A stretch of 64,000 nucleotides of DNA from positions 2,356,501 to 2,420,500 of the forward strand of contig NZ_AP025344.1 of NCBI RefSeq assembly GCF_021654795.1, written 5' to 3'. Shown here piece by piece: positions 46,124 through 54,766 of this stretch. Position numbers and translations under genes: made by a program. The stretch comes from Paenibacillus dendritiformis (GTDB taxonomy: Bacteria; Bacillota; Bacilli; Paenibacillales; Paenibacillaceae). The notes under the pieces were generated by a model. The model was not told the origin of the DNA. It saw only the letters and a program-made list of their open reading frames with translations, and did no database searches. The first letter of the stretch is position 1; each line of letters opens with the position of its first letter.

Positions 46124-46152
46124 TTGTCATTCCGCGCGCTTGCGTATATAAT
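46124..46152 (+). promoter_or_regulatory. Promoter of the metE transcript
   Basis: TTGTCA (46124-46129), 17-nt spacer, perfect TATAAT (46147-46152). A Fur/PerR-like 15-mer, ATATAATCATTCTCA (46146-46160), overlaps the -10. Confidence 0.82.
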
Positions 46153-46159
46153 CATTCTC

Positions 46160-46196
46160 AATCGGACTGCGGCCTGTGCTGAGGCGCAGTCCGATT
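46160..46196 (+). other. 5' hairpin preceding the cobalamin riboswitch
   Basis: Perfect 12-bp stem AATCGGACTGCG/CGCAGTCCGATT with a 13-nt loop, located at the very 5' end of the predicted transcript, before the aptamer. Possibly a stabilising 5' element. Confidence 0.65.
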
Positions 46197-46210
46197 CAGC
46201 CACATAAGGG

Positions 46211-46374
46211 GAACAGGTGCTTTGCGTCACGGCAAAGCTTAATAGGGAAGCCGGTTCGAAGCCGGCGCGGTCCCGCCACTGTAACAGACGAGGTGCGGCT
46301 CGGGAAGCCACTGGTCGTACGACCGGGAAGGCTGCCGTCACCGATGATGCTGAAGCCAGGAGACCTGCCTGTTC
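46211..46374 (+). ncRNA. Cobalamin (B12) riboswitch
   Basis: All conserved blocks of the adenosylcobalamin aptamer are present in order: GGTGC, AATAGGGAAGCCGGT, GCGCGGTCCCGCCACTGTAA, and GAAGCCAGGAGACCTGCC. The closing helix GAACAGG (46211-46217) pairs with CCTGTTC (46368-46374). A terminator lies 118 nt downstream and metE beyond it, so bound B12 should stop transcription of the B12-independent methionine synthase. Confidence 0.95.
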
Positions 46375-46492
46375 TGACAGCACTGTATGTACCTACGGGA
46401 GATAGGGAAGTGTTCGTAGACTGGATAACTCGGTTCGCATGCACGTATGAGCACGCACGGGTCTTATTCGTTGCTCCGTTATGGACGTTTGC

Positions 46493-46533
46493 GGGACATC
46501 TCTATGCTTCTTAGAGCAGGGATGTCCTTTTTT
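46493..46533 (+). terminator. Expression-platform terminator of the metE riboswitch
   Basis: GGACATC/GATGTCC outer stem with an inner CTCTA/TAGAG helix, followed by TTTTTT. Confidence 0.88.
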
Positions 46534-46717
46534 GCTTGCGTATTGGGATAACGGCCCTCTGCGTGGAGGTCGCGGGAGAGAGCCGGTCCCGAAGGAGTGC
46601 GAACACCTGCGGCAGGGTGCATTGCGATTTTAATTCCTTGTTAACAGATGAGAATTATTGAATATGTCTTCCCTGCACTCCCGGCAGGAAGTTCCGCATA
46701 AGGAGAGGAGAAGCGAC

Positions 46718-49036
46718 ATGGCGAAAGGGCAAGTGAAGACGAGTGTGTCCGGATATCCGCGCATCGGATACGACCGGGAATGGAAGAAAGCGTTGGAGCA
46801 GTATTGGGCAGGCAAGCTGACGCGGGCCGAGCTGGAGGCCGAAATGGAACGGGTCGAATTGCTGCGTCTCGCGAAGTTGAAGGAGGAAGACATCGACTAT
46901 ATTCCCGTCAATGATTTCTCCTGGTATGATCATGTTCTCGATATGACCGTCATGTTCGGACTGATCCCGGAGCGGTTCGGCTATAAGGGCGGCCCGGTGA
47001 CGGCGGACCTGATGTTCGCGCTTGCTCGCGGCACGGAGAAGGCCGTCGCCTGCGAGATGACCAAATGGTTCAACACGAACTACCACTATATCGTCCCGGA
47101 GTGGGAAGGGAAGCGGCCGGTGTTGACCGAGAACCGTCCCCTCGCCTCGTACCGGAGAGCGAAGGAGAAGCTGGGCATCGAAGGGAAGCCGGTCCTGGTC
47201 GGACCGTACACCTATGTCCGCTCCATCAAGGGCATCCCGCAGGGCGAGCTCCGGCAGGTGCTTGATCAGTTCGCCGAGGTATACGGCCGGATTCTGCATG
47301 AGCTGGAGGCGGAAGGGGTCTCCTGCGTGCAGCTTGATGAGCCGGCCTTCGTGAAGCCGATGACGGCGGACGATTGGCAGGCGGCCCAGGCCGTGTACGA
47401 GCGGCTCCGTCAAGCGGCGCCGGGCTTGACCCTCTGGGTGCAGACATACTTCGATTCGGTCTCGGGGCTCGATTCGTTCCTGCAGCTCCCGGTCGATGTC
47501 TGCGGCCTCGACTTCGTCCACGGGAAGGAACGGAACGAAGCGGCGCTTCGCCAGACCGGGGTTCCGGCCGGGAAGCGCATCGCCTTCGGCCTCATCGACG
47601 GGCGCAATATTTGGCGGACCGACCTGCTTGCCGCGGCAACCTGGCTGGAGTCGATCGAGCCGATCGTGCCGCGCGCGCACTGGATCGTGCAGCCGTCCTG
47701 CAGTCTGCTGCATGTGCCGTTGACGGCAGAGCGGGAGCGGGATCTGCCGGGCTATATTCGCGGCGCGCTCGCGTTCGCGGACGAGAAGCTGGCCGAGACG
47801 GCGCGTCTGGCCGCCCATCTGTCCGAGCCGACGGCGGACAGCGCCGCGCAGCTGGCAGCGAGCGCGGCCGACGTGCTCGCCTGGCGCGAGGAGCCGGCGC
47901 GGAAGCGACCGCATGCCGTCGAGGCGGTCGAGCGCCTCATCCGCGATGCGGAAGCCGATGGCGGCCGCCGCGCGCCGTATGAGCAGCGGCGCGAAGCGCA
48001 GCGCCTCCGTTGGCCGGAGCTGCCGCCGCTCCCGACGACGACCATCGGCAGTCTTCCGCAGACGGCGGAGATTCGCAAGGCCCGGCTCCGCTTCCGCAAG
48101 GGAGAATCGAGCGCCGAGGCGTATGAGACGTTCCTGCGCCAAGAAATCGAGCGTTGGCTGCGAATTCAGGAAGAGATCGGCCTCGATGTGCTCGTGCACG
48201 GGGAATTTGAGCGGACGGATATGGTCGAATATTTCGGAGAGAAGCTGGACGGCTTCGTCTTCACGAAGTTCGGGTGGGTGCAATCATACGGCTCGCGCTG
48301 CGTCAAGCCGCCGATTCTGTACGGCGATGTCGCCTTCCGCGAGGCGATGACCGTGACGGAGACGGCATACGCCCAATCATTGACGAAGCGTCCCGTGAAG
48401 GGAATGCTGACCGGCCCGGTCACGATTCTCAACTGGTCCTTCGTGCGCGACGACGTACCGCGCGAGCAGTGCGCTTATCAATTGGCCTATGCGCTGCGCC
48501 AGGAGATTCGTGAGCTGGAGCGGGCGGGAATCGGCATGATCCAGGTCGATGAGCCGGCCGTGAAGGAAGGGATGCCCCTGAAGCCCGAGGATGCGGGGCG
48601 CTACCGGGAATGGGCGGTCCTCGCCTTCCTGCTGGCGACGAACGGAGCCGGTCCGGATACGCAGATTCATACGCATATGTGCTACTGCGACTTCTCCGAT
48701 ATGGTGGAGACGATTCGCCGCATGGATGCGGATGTCATCTCGCTGGAGACGGCTCGCAGCGGCGGCGACATGGTCGACACGCTGCGGAAGGAGCGCTATG
48801 AGCTCGGCATTGGCCTGGGCGTCTATGATATTCACAGCCCGCGCGTTCCACCGGTCGAGGAGATCAAGCGGTTCATTGAGACCGCGCTGACGGTGCTGCC
48901 GGCCGAATCGTTCTGGATTAACCCGGATTGCGGACTCAAGACGCGCAATGAGCCGGAGACCGTTGCCGCGCTGAAGAATATGGTGGAAGCGACGGTAGCG
49001 GTGCGGCAGGCCCATTCCGCGTCGGCGAAGCGGTAA
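46718..49036 (+). CDS. metE: Cobalamin-independent methionine synthase MetE
   Basis: Zinc enzyme transferring a methyl group from 5-methyltetrahydropteroyl-triglutamate to homocysteine. It is 772 residues from the ATG after AAGGAGAGGAG; an upstream ATG at 46658 lacks a Shine-Dalgarno. Both barrels are intact: the N-terminal half (SGYPRIGYDREWKKALEQYWAG, WFNTNYHYIVPE) and the C-terminal catalytic half (TTTIGSLPQTAEIRKAR). Zinc ligands are visible in HTHMCYCDF (~650) and NPDCGLKTR (~736). A B12 riboswitch controls it, so it serves when cobalamin is scarce. Confidence 0.97.
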   Translation: MAKGQVKTSVSGYPRIGYDREWKKALEQYWAGKLTRAELEAEMERVELLRLAKLKEEDIDYIPVNDFSWYDHVLDMTVMFGLIPERFGYKGGPVTADLMFALARGTEKAVACEMTKWFNTNYHYIVPEWEGKRPVLTENRPLASYRRAKEKLGIEGKPVLVGPYTYVRSIKGIPQGELRQVLDQFAEVYGRILHELEAEGVSCVQLDEPAFVKPMTADDWQAAQAVYERLRQAAPGLTLWVQTYFDSVSGLDSFLQLPVDVCGLDFVHGKERNEAALRQTGVPAGKRIAFGLIDGRNIWRTDLLAAATWLESIEPIVPRAHWIVQPSCSLLHVPLTAERERDLPGYIRGALAFADEKLAETARLAAHLSEPTADSAAQLAASAADVLAWREEPARKRPHAVEAVERLIRDAEADGGRRAPYEQRREAQRLRWPELPPLPTTTIGSLPQTAEIRKARLRFRKGESSAEAYETFLRQEIERWLRIQEEIGLDVLVHGEFERTDMVEYFGEKLDGFVFTKFGWVQSYGSRCVKPPILYGDVAFREAMTVTETAYAQSLTKRPVKGMLTGPVTILNWSFVRDDVPREQCAYQLAYALRQEIRELERAGIGMIQVDEPAVKEGMPLKPEDAGRYREWAVLAFLLATNGAGPDTQIHTHMCYCDFSDMVETIRRMDADVISLETARSGGDMVDTLRKERYELGIGLGVYDIHSPRVPPVEEIKRFIETALTVLPAESFWINPDCGLKTRNEPETVAALKNMVEATVAVRQAHSASAKR

Positions 49037-49253
49037 GCGGGGCGGGCTCCGGCCACGGGCAGCCAAGCGCGGGCGGATCGGCCACGGGCGAGGCGGGTTC
49101 CGGCTCACGATGAAGCGGCGGACCCGGAGCCGCGTGACAGCCGCGATGGGGATAGCCCGCGCTTGCCTGGCCGGCCGCGCTTCGAGCCATGGCGCTTCCC
49201 GTCACGGAGCTTCCGCCTGCGCGGGGCTATGCGGCGGCTGGGCGGCCCGCTGG

Positions 49254-50057
49254 CTACAGGAGCGATTCCGCTCCGTCAATGACGATCTGGGCGCCCGTAA
49301 TATGGCTGGAGGCGTCGGATACGAGGAACGCCACCAGATCGGCGACCTGCTCGGGCTTGCCGGGCCCATGCGCAAGAGGCTGGCTGCCCTGGGGGTATTC
49401 GACCGGAATCGAGATGCGGTCTACGGACGGTCTGCGGTCCGTATTCTCGCTGATATGGGTCTCGATGGCCCCGGGGCAGATGACATTCACGCGAATCCGA
49501 TAGCGGGCCAGCTCAAGCGCCGCCATCTTGGCGAAGGCGGCCTGGCCCGCTTTGGATGTGCTGTAGGCGCTCATCCCGAACCCGGAAAACTTGCGGCTGC
49601 CGTTAATCGAGCTCGTTATGACGATGCTGCCGCCATGCTGCTTCAAATAGGGGAGAGCGTATTTTACGGTAACGAAGGTCCCGGTCAGATTGGTTCGGAT
49701 CGTATCCTCCCAATCCTCCACCTCCATGTCCTCGATCGAGGACAGCATCCCGTTGATGCCCGCATTCGCGAAGACGGCCCGGATCGGCCCGTGCGATGCG
49801 GCTTCCTCGATCGCGTTCTCGACGCGGGAAGCCTCCTTCAGGTCGACATCGTACGCAATGGCCCGCCCGGGATACCGGGCGTTCATCTGCCGCTCCGCCT
49901 CATAGGCACGATCATCCTTCCGATCGAGCAGGGCGACGGTCATGCCCGCTTCCGCCAAGCGGAGGGCGGCGGCGCGTCCGATGCCTGACCCGGCTCCGGT
50001 TACGATCGCGACGCCTTCCATCGGCGCGTGCTCTTGCTGGGGCTGCTGCTGGTCCAT
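49254..50057 (-). CDS. SDR family NAD(P)-dependent oxidoreductase
   Basis: Classical short-chain dehydrogenase of 267 residues starting at the ATG preceded by AGAGGAG. Cofactor motif TGAGSGIG (~19), ANAG in VFANAGING, catalytic Ser in ITSSINGS and YxxxK as YSTSK. A Gln-rich N-terminal leader (DQQQPQQEH) precedes the Rossmann fold. The 3' end lies 217 bp from metE in a GC-rich stretch with no other gene. Substrate unknown. Confidence 0.83.
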   Translation of the reverse strand: MDQQQPQQEHAPMEGVAIVTGAGSGIGRAAALRLAEAGMTVALLDRKDDRAYEAERQMNARYPGRAIAYDVDLKEASRVENAIEEAASHGPIRAVFANAGINGMLSSIEDMEVEDWEDTIRTNLTGTFVTVKYALPYLKQHGGSIVITSSINGSRKFSGFGMSAYSTSKAGQAAFAKMAALELARYRIRVNVICPGAIETHISENTDRRPSVDRISIPVEYPQGSQPLAHGPGKPEQVADLVAFLVSDASSHITGAQIVIDGAESLL

Positions 50058-50196
50058 ATCCACAACTCCTCTCGCTGCTTCCGCGGGAGGCCGATCATAC
50101 CGGCAGGCTGCCTGCCGCGATCGGACCGCCCCTTCGTATTGCTGCCTATGACCTCTGTAAATAGGTCCGAAAATAGAGGAAAGCAAAGGCATTCCA

Positions 50197-50205
50197 TGTT
50201 ATAAT
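50197..50205 (+). promoter_or_regulatory. Extended -10 promoter
   Basis: TGTTATAAT (TGn plus perfect TATAAT) about 70 nt upstream of the next start codon; no clear -35. Confidence 0.55.
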
Positions 50206-50274
50206 GGAACTGTAAGCGAATACAATATACTTGCTTCCTGAAGACTTTACAGGAACGGGAGAAAGGTGGGTTCG

Positions 50275-50748
50275 ATGATGCGGTGGTTCAAGCGGCGCAA
50301 GCCTTCTGCCCCCCGGCACGAAGCGGTTCATGTCACGTTGGACGAGGTGAAGCGGGCGGTGCTCCAGTATGAGCAGGATATGCAGGAGCAGATACCCCGA
50401 ACCACGCTGCTCCGTCCCGACCAAAGCATTGATTTGTCCCGATTGAAGCGTTACCTCGGCGGAATTTCGGATCAGCGCTTTTATATGTCCCGTATGACCT
50501 ATGAGATTTTTGAGGAACAAGACAAGCATATTCCGCTGTCTCTTGACACCGTGCAGGCGGCAGTTGACGATTATTTGGAGAATCACGACGATTTGCCGGT
50601 CATTCCGGGCACCCGGAACCGCCAAGTCCACTATGACAAGCTGATCGAACGGCATTATTTAAAAGAGAAGCCGCCGATTCCGCTCTACTTGACGACAGAG
50701 CAGTTCATGCTGACCCATGAGCCGGACTGGCCGGGGCGGCTGCAATAA
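50275..50748 (+). CDS. Hypothetical protein, possibly DUF3939-like
   Basis: A 157-residue soluble protein with a basic start (MRWFKRRKPSAPRHEAVHVTLDEVKRAVLQYEQDM) and no signal peptide, membrane segment or known catalytic motif. Its second half contains IPLSLDTVQAAVDDYLENHDDLP, which echoes the earlier VTLDEVKRAVLQYEQDMQEQIP, so the protein may hold two related helical repeats. The general look recalls DUF3939 proteins of Bacillales, but I am not certain. ATG codons at 50275 and 50278 are both possible after GAGAAAGGTGG. Closed by a strong terminator. Confidence 0.65.
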   Translation: MMRWFKRRKPSAPRHEAVHVTLDEVKRAVLQYEQDMQEQIPRTTLLRPDQSIDLSRLKRYLGGISDQRFYMSRMTYEIFEEQDKHIPLSLDTVQAAVDDYLENHDDLPVIPGTRNRQVHYDKLIERHYLKEKPPIPLYLTTEQFMLTHEPDWPGRLQ

Positions 50749-50822
50749 CCTTGGCGCACGGCAGCGGCGCGGCCAAAGCCGGAACAAGCGGCTCCCGCCG
50801 CTCATTGCGTCAAGACCAGCAG

Positions 50823-50856
50823 ACCGGAGTTCCCGCCACGGGAGCTTCGGTTTTTT
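50823..50856 (+). terminator. Intrinsic terminator
   Basis: ACCGGAG-TCCCG pairs with CGGGA-CTTCGGT (12 bp, one G-U), loop CCA, followed by TTTTTT. Confidence 0.9.
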
Positions 50857-50927
50857 ATGGGGACATGACGGCTTGATATATCATCCGGTCAGGCCGGACA
50901 GGCGAGAACGAATGGAGTGAATAGCTG

Positions 50928-51767
50928 ATGTGGACCGCAGAACTGCTGGATACGGCCAGAGGCGTATTCGAGATCTTTACGCAAGGTCAGGGCGAGCCGT
51001 TATGCATTGCGCATTTGTACAGCGAATTTAATGAGCGAGGCTACTATTTTGCAGACAGGTTCACGGAACACTTTCGGGTGTATCTCATCAATTTAAAAGA
51101 GGCGGGCAATTCGTGTAAAATAAAATCCGAGCATGAGCTTGGCATGGACGAGACATGCACAGATTTAGAAGCGGTCAGGGAAGCGTTAGGGCTGGAACAA
51201 TGGAGCTATGCCGGTCATTCGACAGGCGGAATGCTTGGACTGGTGTATGCGATCCGCCACCCGGGTTCGTTGACGAAAATGCTGGTTGGCGGCGCAGCGG
51301 CCTCGAACCGGTATATGGAGCATGAAGGCAGCATGTACTGCCCGGGAAGCCCGCTGAATGCAAGGCTGCGCGAATTATTTGCGATCATGAAATCCGCGGA
51401 ATCGACCAGAGAAGAGCGAGCGAGGGCTGGGAGAGAATGGACGGAAATGTCTTTGCACAAGCCGGAACATTTCGATTATTATTTCTCTGAACCGAGCAGC
51501 GGGCGAGTCGTTCAGCGCAGGCTGGACTATTATTCGCATGCCGAACTGCCGAATTACGATATTACCGGCATGCTTACTGGCGTTCTGACGCCGTCGATCA
51601 TTTATTGCGGGGAACATGACACCCAATGTCCTCTTCCTTTTTCGCAGGAAATACAGGAGCATCTGCCGAATTCGCAACTGGTTGTGTTCCATGACAGCAA
51701 CCATTTCCCTTATTTGGAGGAAAAGCCTCTCTTTATCAATCTGGTCAAGGAATTTAGAAAGCTATAG
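50928..51767 (+). CDS. Alpha/beta hydrolase
   Basis: Alpha/beta-hydrolase of 279 residues with the nucleophile elbow GHSTGG (Ser ~97), the acid in YCGEHDTQCP (~228) and the catalytic His in FHDSNHFPYLEEKP (~253). The layout resembles proline iminopeptidase or ester hydrolases; the substrate is unknown. Its base composition is visibly more AT-rich than its neighbours, which could mean recent acquisition. The DUF1992 gene starts 12 nt after its stop. Confidence 0.8.
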   Translation: MWTAELLDTARGVFEIFTQGQGEPLCIAHLYSEFNERGYYFADRFTEHFRVYLINLKEAGNSCKIKSEHELGMDETCTDLEAVREALGLEQWSYAGHSTGGMLGLVYAIRHPGSLTKMLVGGAAASNRYMEHEGSMYCPGSPLNARLRELFAIMKSAESTREERARAGREWTEMSLHKPEHFDYYFSEPSSGRVVQRRLDYYSHAELPNYDITGMLTGVLTPSIIYCGEHDTQCPLPFSQEIQEHLPNSQLVVFHDSNHFPYLEEKPLFINLVKEFRKL

Positions 51768-51778
51768 GAGGAACCCGG

Positions 51779-52171
51779 ATGAGCATATTGAGTTGGATTG
51801 CCGAACGCAAAATCGAAGAGGCGATGGAAGAGGGGTTCTTCGACGATCTGCAAGGCAAGGGCAAGCCGTTGAAGCTGCGGGATCTGTCGCATGTGCCGGA
51901 GCATCTTCGCGCGGGTTATTTGCTGCTGGATAACGCGGGACTGCTGCCCGAGCGGCAAAAACTGCGCCAGGACATTGTCCGGCTGGAGTCATTGCTGGCG
52001 GCCTGCACGGATGAGGAGGCCCGCGACGGCATCCGCCGGCGTCTGAGCGAGCGCCAGGTGCGGCTGGCCAAGATGTCGGAGGATCGCGGTTGGGCGGCGA
52101 ATGAAGCATATTACCGATACGAGGGCCGCATCCGCGACAAGCTGTCCGGATCCGGCCGGAAGAAGCGTTAG
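51779..52171 (+). CDS. DUF1992 (DnaJ-homologue C28-like domain) protein
   Basis: A 130-residue protein made almost entirely of a DUF1992 domain: SWIAERKIEEAMEEGFFDDLQGKGKPLKLRD...VPEHLRAGYLLLDNAGLLPERQKLRQDI. The domain is shared with eukaryotic DNAJC28 but there is no J domain here. The C-terminal half is helical and charged. The ATG follows AGGAGG. Function unknown; coupled to the upstream hydrolase by the short spacing. Confidence 0.83.
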   Translation: MSILSWIAERKIEEAMEEGFFDDLQGKGKPLKLRDLSHVPEHLRAGYLLLDNAGLLPERQKLRQDIVRLESLLAACTDEEARDGIRRRLSERQVRLAKMSEDRGWAANEAYYRYEGRIRDKLSGSGRKKR

Positions 52172-52292
52172 GGGGGAGGGCGGCTGTCCCTCGCTCGAAT
52201 GGCGCGAGCGGCGCGCAGGGAGCGTATGGAATGCCGCCTGCCTAGACACGCTATGGACATCAATGCGTGAAGCAAGGGAAGGATGACGCGGT

Positions 52293-53234
52293 GTGATAGC
52301 AGCACATTGGAATGAATTGGAACAGATGCTGCCGGAGTGGCTGGAGGAGAGCCGGCGGATGGCGGATGCCGGCAAGGTGGCGACCTATATTCCGGGTCTC
52401 GCCGAAGCAAGACCGGATGCGCTTGGCATTTCGCTGTGCGGATTACGGGGAGAACGGTTGAGGGCCGGCGAGACGGAGGAGCCGTTCACGATGCAGAGCG
52501 TCTCGAAGGTGTTTTCGCTGCTGCTCGCGCTCCTGGACAGCGGCGAGGCCGGGGTCTTCGCCAAGGTGGGCAAAGAGCCGACCGGGGATGATTTTAATTC
52601 GATTTTGAAGCTGGAGCTGGTCGATCCCGGGAAGCCTTTCAACCCGTTCATCAATGCGGGCGCGATCGCGATCGCCTCGCTGATCGAAGGCCGGACTCCC
52701 GAGGAGAAGTCGGAGCGGCTGCTGGAATTTATCCGGATGCTGGCCGATGATCCCGGCATCACCTGGAACCGGCGAATCTACGAGAGCGAACGGGAGACCG
52801 CTTACCGGAACCGTTCGCTGGCTTACTATTTGAAGGATAACGGCATTTTGGACGGGGACGTGGAAGCGACGCTCGACGTCTATTTCCGGCAATGCGCCAT
52901 CGAGGTTCGGACATGCCAGCTGGCGCGGATGGCGCTCGTGCTGGCCAACCGGGGGTGCGACCCGGATACGGGGCATTGCTATATTCCGAGAAGATACGTT
53001 CAGATTGCGACCTCGTTCATGACGACATGCGGGATGTACAACGCGTCGGGCGAATTTGCGCTTGAAGCCGGGATTCCGGCGAAAAGCGGCGTGTCCGGGG
53101 GCATCATGGCCCTCATTCCCGGCCAGTTGGGCATTGGCGTCTATGGCCCGGCGCTCAATGAGAAGGGGAATAGCGTAGCCGGCGTGCACATCCTGTCTCT
53201 GCTGTCCGAACGATTCGAATGGAGCATCTTCTGA
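52293..53234 (+). CDS. glsA: Glutaminase
   Basis: Serine-dependent glutaminase of the beta-lactamase-like fold that hydrolyses L-glutamine to glutamate and ammonia. The GTG start follows AAGGGAAGGA and gives 313 residues. The catalytic segment FTMQSVSKVFSL (SxxK: S-V-S-K, ~67) and PFNPFINAGAIAI are diagnostic, with ESERETAYRNRSLAYYLKDNGIL and the C-terminal AKSGVSGGIMALIPGQLGIGVYGPALNEKGNSVAG. No glutamine transporter is adjacent. Confidence 0.94.
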   Translation: MIAAHWNELEQMLPEWLEESRRMADAGKVATYIPGLAEARPDALGISLCGLRGERLRAGETEEPFTMQSVSKVFSLLLALLDSGEAGVFAKVGKEPTGDDFNSILKLELVDPGKPFNPFINAGAIAIASLIEGRTPEEKSERLLEFIRMLADDPGITWNRRIYESERETAYRNRSLAYYLKDNGILDGDVEATLDVYFRQCAIEVRTCQLARMALVLANRGCDPDTGHCYIPRRYVQIATSFMTTCGMYNASGEFALEAGIPAKSGVSGGIMALIPGQLGIGVYGPALNEKGNSVAGVHILSLLSERFEWSIF

Positions 53235-53345
53235 GCGGCCGCGGTGATTGCGCTCCGGCGGGGCGCCGTCTGGCCCTCGTTCCGCACGGCCCGGCCGCCT
53301 GGCGCATAGGCTGGTGTATTCCTGTCTACGGAAGGAGTGTCCGCC

Positions 53346-53738
53346 ATGGCGTCTTATGTGCCCGGACCCCGCTATCCATCCGCGTCCGGAAGCGCGGCAG
53401 CGAGCGGAACCTCGCCGATTTCCCGGCCTGATCCTTATCCGGCGGTGAAGCCCGATAAGTTCGTCGCCTCCGCCTCGATCTCGAAGCAGCTGTCCCGGCA
53501 GGCGATGGAGCTGCTGTCCGGCATCGAGAGGGATCGAAGGCTGGCCGCCTCGGTGATGGATGCGGCTCAGCGCGGCCACGAGCAGGAGGTGCTGCGGCTG
53601 CTCCGCTCAACGGGGATCTCGGTCCCGATCGCGGTCAAAGTGACGCCGGGCGGCATCCGGATCGCGCTGCGGCCCGATACCGACCCGAACGATTGCTGCG
53701 AGCTGGATGTGAAGATGCGGTGGAGCGAACCGGAGTGA
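53346..53738 (+). CDS. Hypothetical protein
   Basis: A 130-residue protein not assigned to a family. The N-terminal ~35 residues are Ser/Pro/Ala-rich and low in complexity. A helical segment follows (ISKQLSRQAMELLSGIERDRRLAASVMDAAQRGHEQEVLRLLRSTGI), then a short beta-rich end with KVTPGGIRIALRPDT and DCCELDVKMRW. The ATG is preceded by GGAAGGAGTG. It follows glutaminase by 111 nt and ends at a bidirectional terminator. Confidence 0.6.
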   Translation: MASYVPGPRYPSASGSAAASGTSPISRPDPYPAVKPDKFVASASISKQLSRQAMELLSGIERDRRLAASVMDAAQRGHEQEVLRLLRSTGISVPIAVKVTPGGIRIALRPDTDPNDCCELDVKMRWSEPE

Positions 53739-53776
53739 CGCGTGAACCCGGGTGTGCCCCTCCCGGCTGTCATAAG

Positions 53777-53826
53777 CGCAGAAGCGCCGGCGCCCTGCAA
53801 CAGGGTGCCGGCGCTTCGTTCTGCGC
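53777..53826. terminator. Large bidirectional terminator
   Basis: AAGCGCCGGC-CCCTG pairs with CAGGG-GCCGGCGCTT (15 bp with one mismatch), loop CAA, and the outer GCGCAG/CTGCGC can extend it. It separates two convergent genes. Confidence 0.85.
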
Positions 53827-53835
53827 GAGAAAAGA

Positions 53836-54483
53836 TTAAGGCTGTTCCGGGAACCGTTCCCGAATGACGGTCTGCTCCAGCGGGAAGCGCCCGGTCGGAT
53901 GGGCAGGGGCAGCCGCTTGTCCGATCGTGACGAGCATAACCGGGACATAGCGCTCCGGAATGCGGAACGTCTTGATCAGCTCGTCGCGGCGGAAGCCGCC
54001 GATCGGGCATGAGGCGTAGCCTGCGGCGGTTGCCGCGAGCATAAGCTGCATGGCGGCGAGGGAGGCATTGCGGATCGCTTCCTCCACGCCCACTTGAGGC
54101 GATGACGAATAGGCCCGGTTAATATTGCCGACCAGCGTGTCATGCACTTGCTGCGTAATCGAGCCGGCCGCCAGTTGGGCGCCGTAGATATCGGCAGCGA
54201 CCAAGTTCGCCTGCGTGTCGCCCAGAATGGCAACGACGGCGGAGCAGTCGACAATCTGCTGCTGATTGTTCGCGATCGGCAGCAGGGCCCGCTTGTTCTC
54301 CTCTTCCTCGATCACGAGAAAGCGCCAATGCTGCAAATTCCATGAGGACGGGGCCGTTCCGGCCAAGCGCAGGATTTCATTCATGGCTGCTTCCGGGATG
54401 CGCACGCCCGGAACATATTTGCGCACCGAATGCCGGGCGCGCATCGTCTCGGCGGCCGTGGCCGCAGGGTGCTGTTGGTTCAT
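53836..54483 (-). CDS. Nitroreductase family protein
   Basis: FMN-dependent NAD(P)H oxidoreductase of the nitroreductase fold, ~215 residues. FMN-contact segments: ARHSVRKYVPG near the N-terminus, GTAPSSWNLQHWRFLVI, and ASCPIGGFRRDELIKTF near the C-terminus. The best-spaced start is the third ATG of a cluster (MNQQHP, 12 nt after AGGAAGG); the first ATG (54495) is also possible. The group includes the quinone/nitro-compound reductases of B. subtilis (MhqN, YodC), which are induced by electrophile stress. A palindrome covering the predicted -10 supports repression. Confidence 0.85.
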   Translation of the reverse strand: MNQQHPAATAAETMRARHSVRKYVPGVRIPEAAMNEILRLAGTAPSSWNLQHWRFLVIEEEENKRALLPIANNQQQIVDCSAVVAILGDTQANLVAADIYGAQLAAGSITQQVHDTLVGNINRAYSSSPQVGVEEAIRNASLAAMQLMLAATAAGYASCPIGGFRRDELIKTFRIPERYVPVMLVTIGQAAAPAHPTGRFPLEQTVIRERFPEQP

Positions 54484-54560
54484 CCTAATCATCATCCTTC
54501 CTAATGTCTACGTGTGTAGCATGGGCTGAGGCAGCCCCGGTTAATCCATTTGCTCAATAC

Positions 54561-54577
54561 TAACTATATTATAGTAA
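54561..54577 (-). promoter_or_regulatory. Palindromic operator over the nitroreductase -10 box
   Basis: Minus-strand TTACTATAATATAGTTA contains a perfect ACTATA-N-TATAGT palindrome and the -10 TATAAT within it. It resembles operators of HxlR/DUF24-type thiol-redox regulators such as YodB. No such regulator is encoded nearby. The -35 (CGTAAT at 17 nt) is weak. Confidence 0.6.
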
Positions 54578-54766
54578 CATATGTAATGTAATTACGCTAT
54601 GGCAGGGGAGGAAGCGGGCTGTCGTTGATTCGTCCATCATTGTCTCCCATACTGCCGCGGAGCCATTTATAGACGATTTAAAGATTTGTTTTCCTTCGCG
54701 GGCCCCCCGTATGATGGAAGCAGAGGCAATGCTTATCAAGCTACTCATCGGAGGGAGGAATTACCC

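Noticed and set aside
46176..46514. 112-codon ORF over the metE leader
   Set aside because: It lies within the cobalamin riboswitch and terminator.
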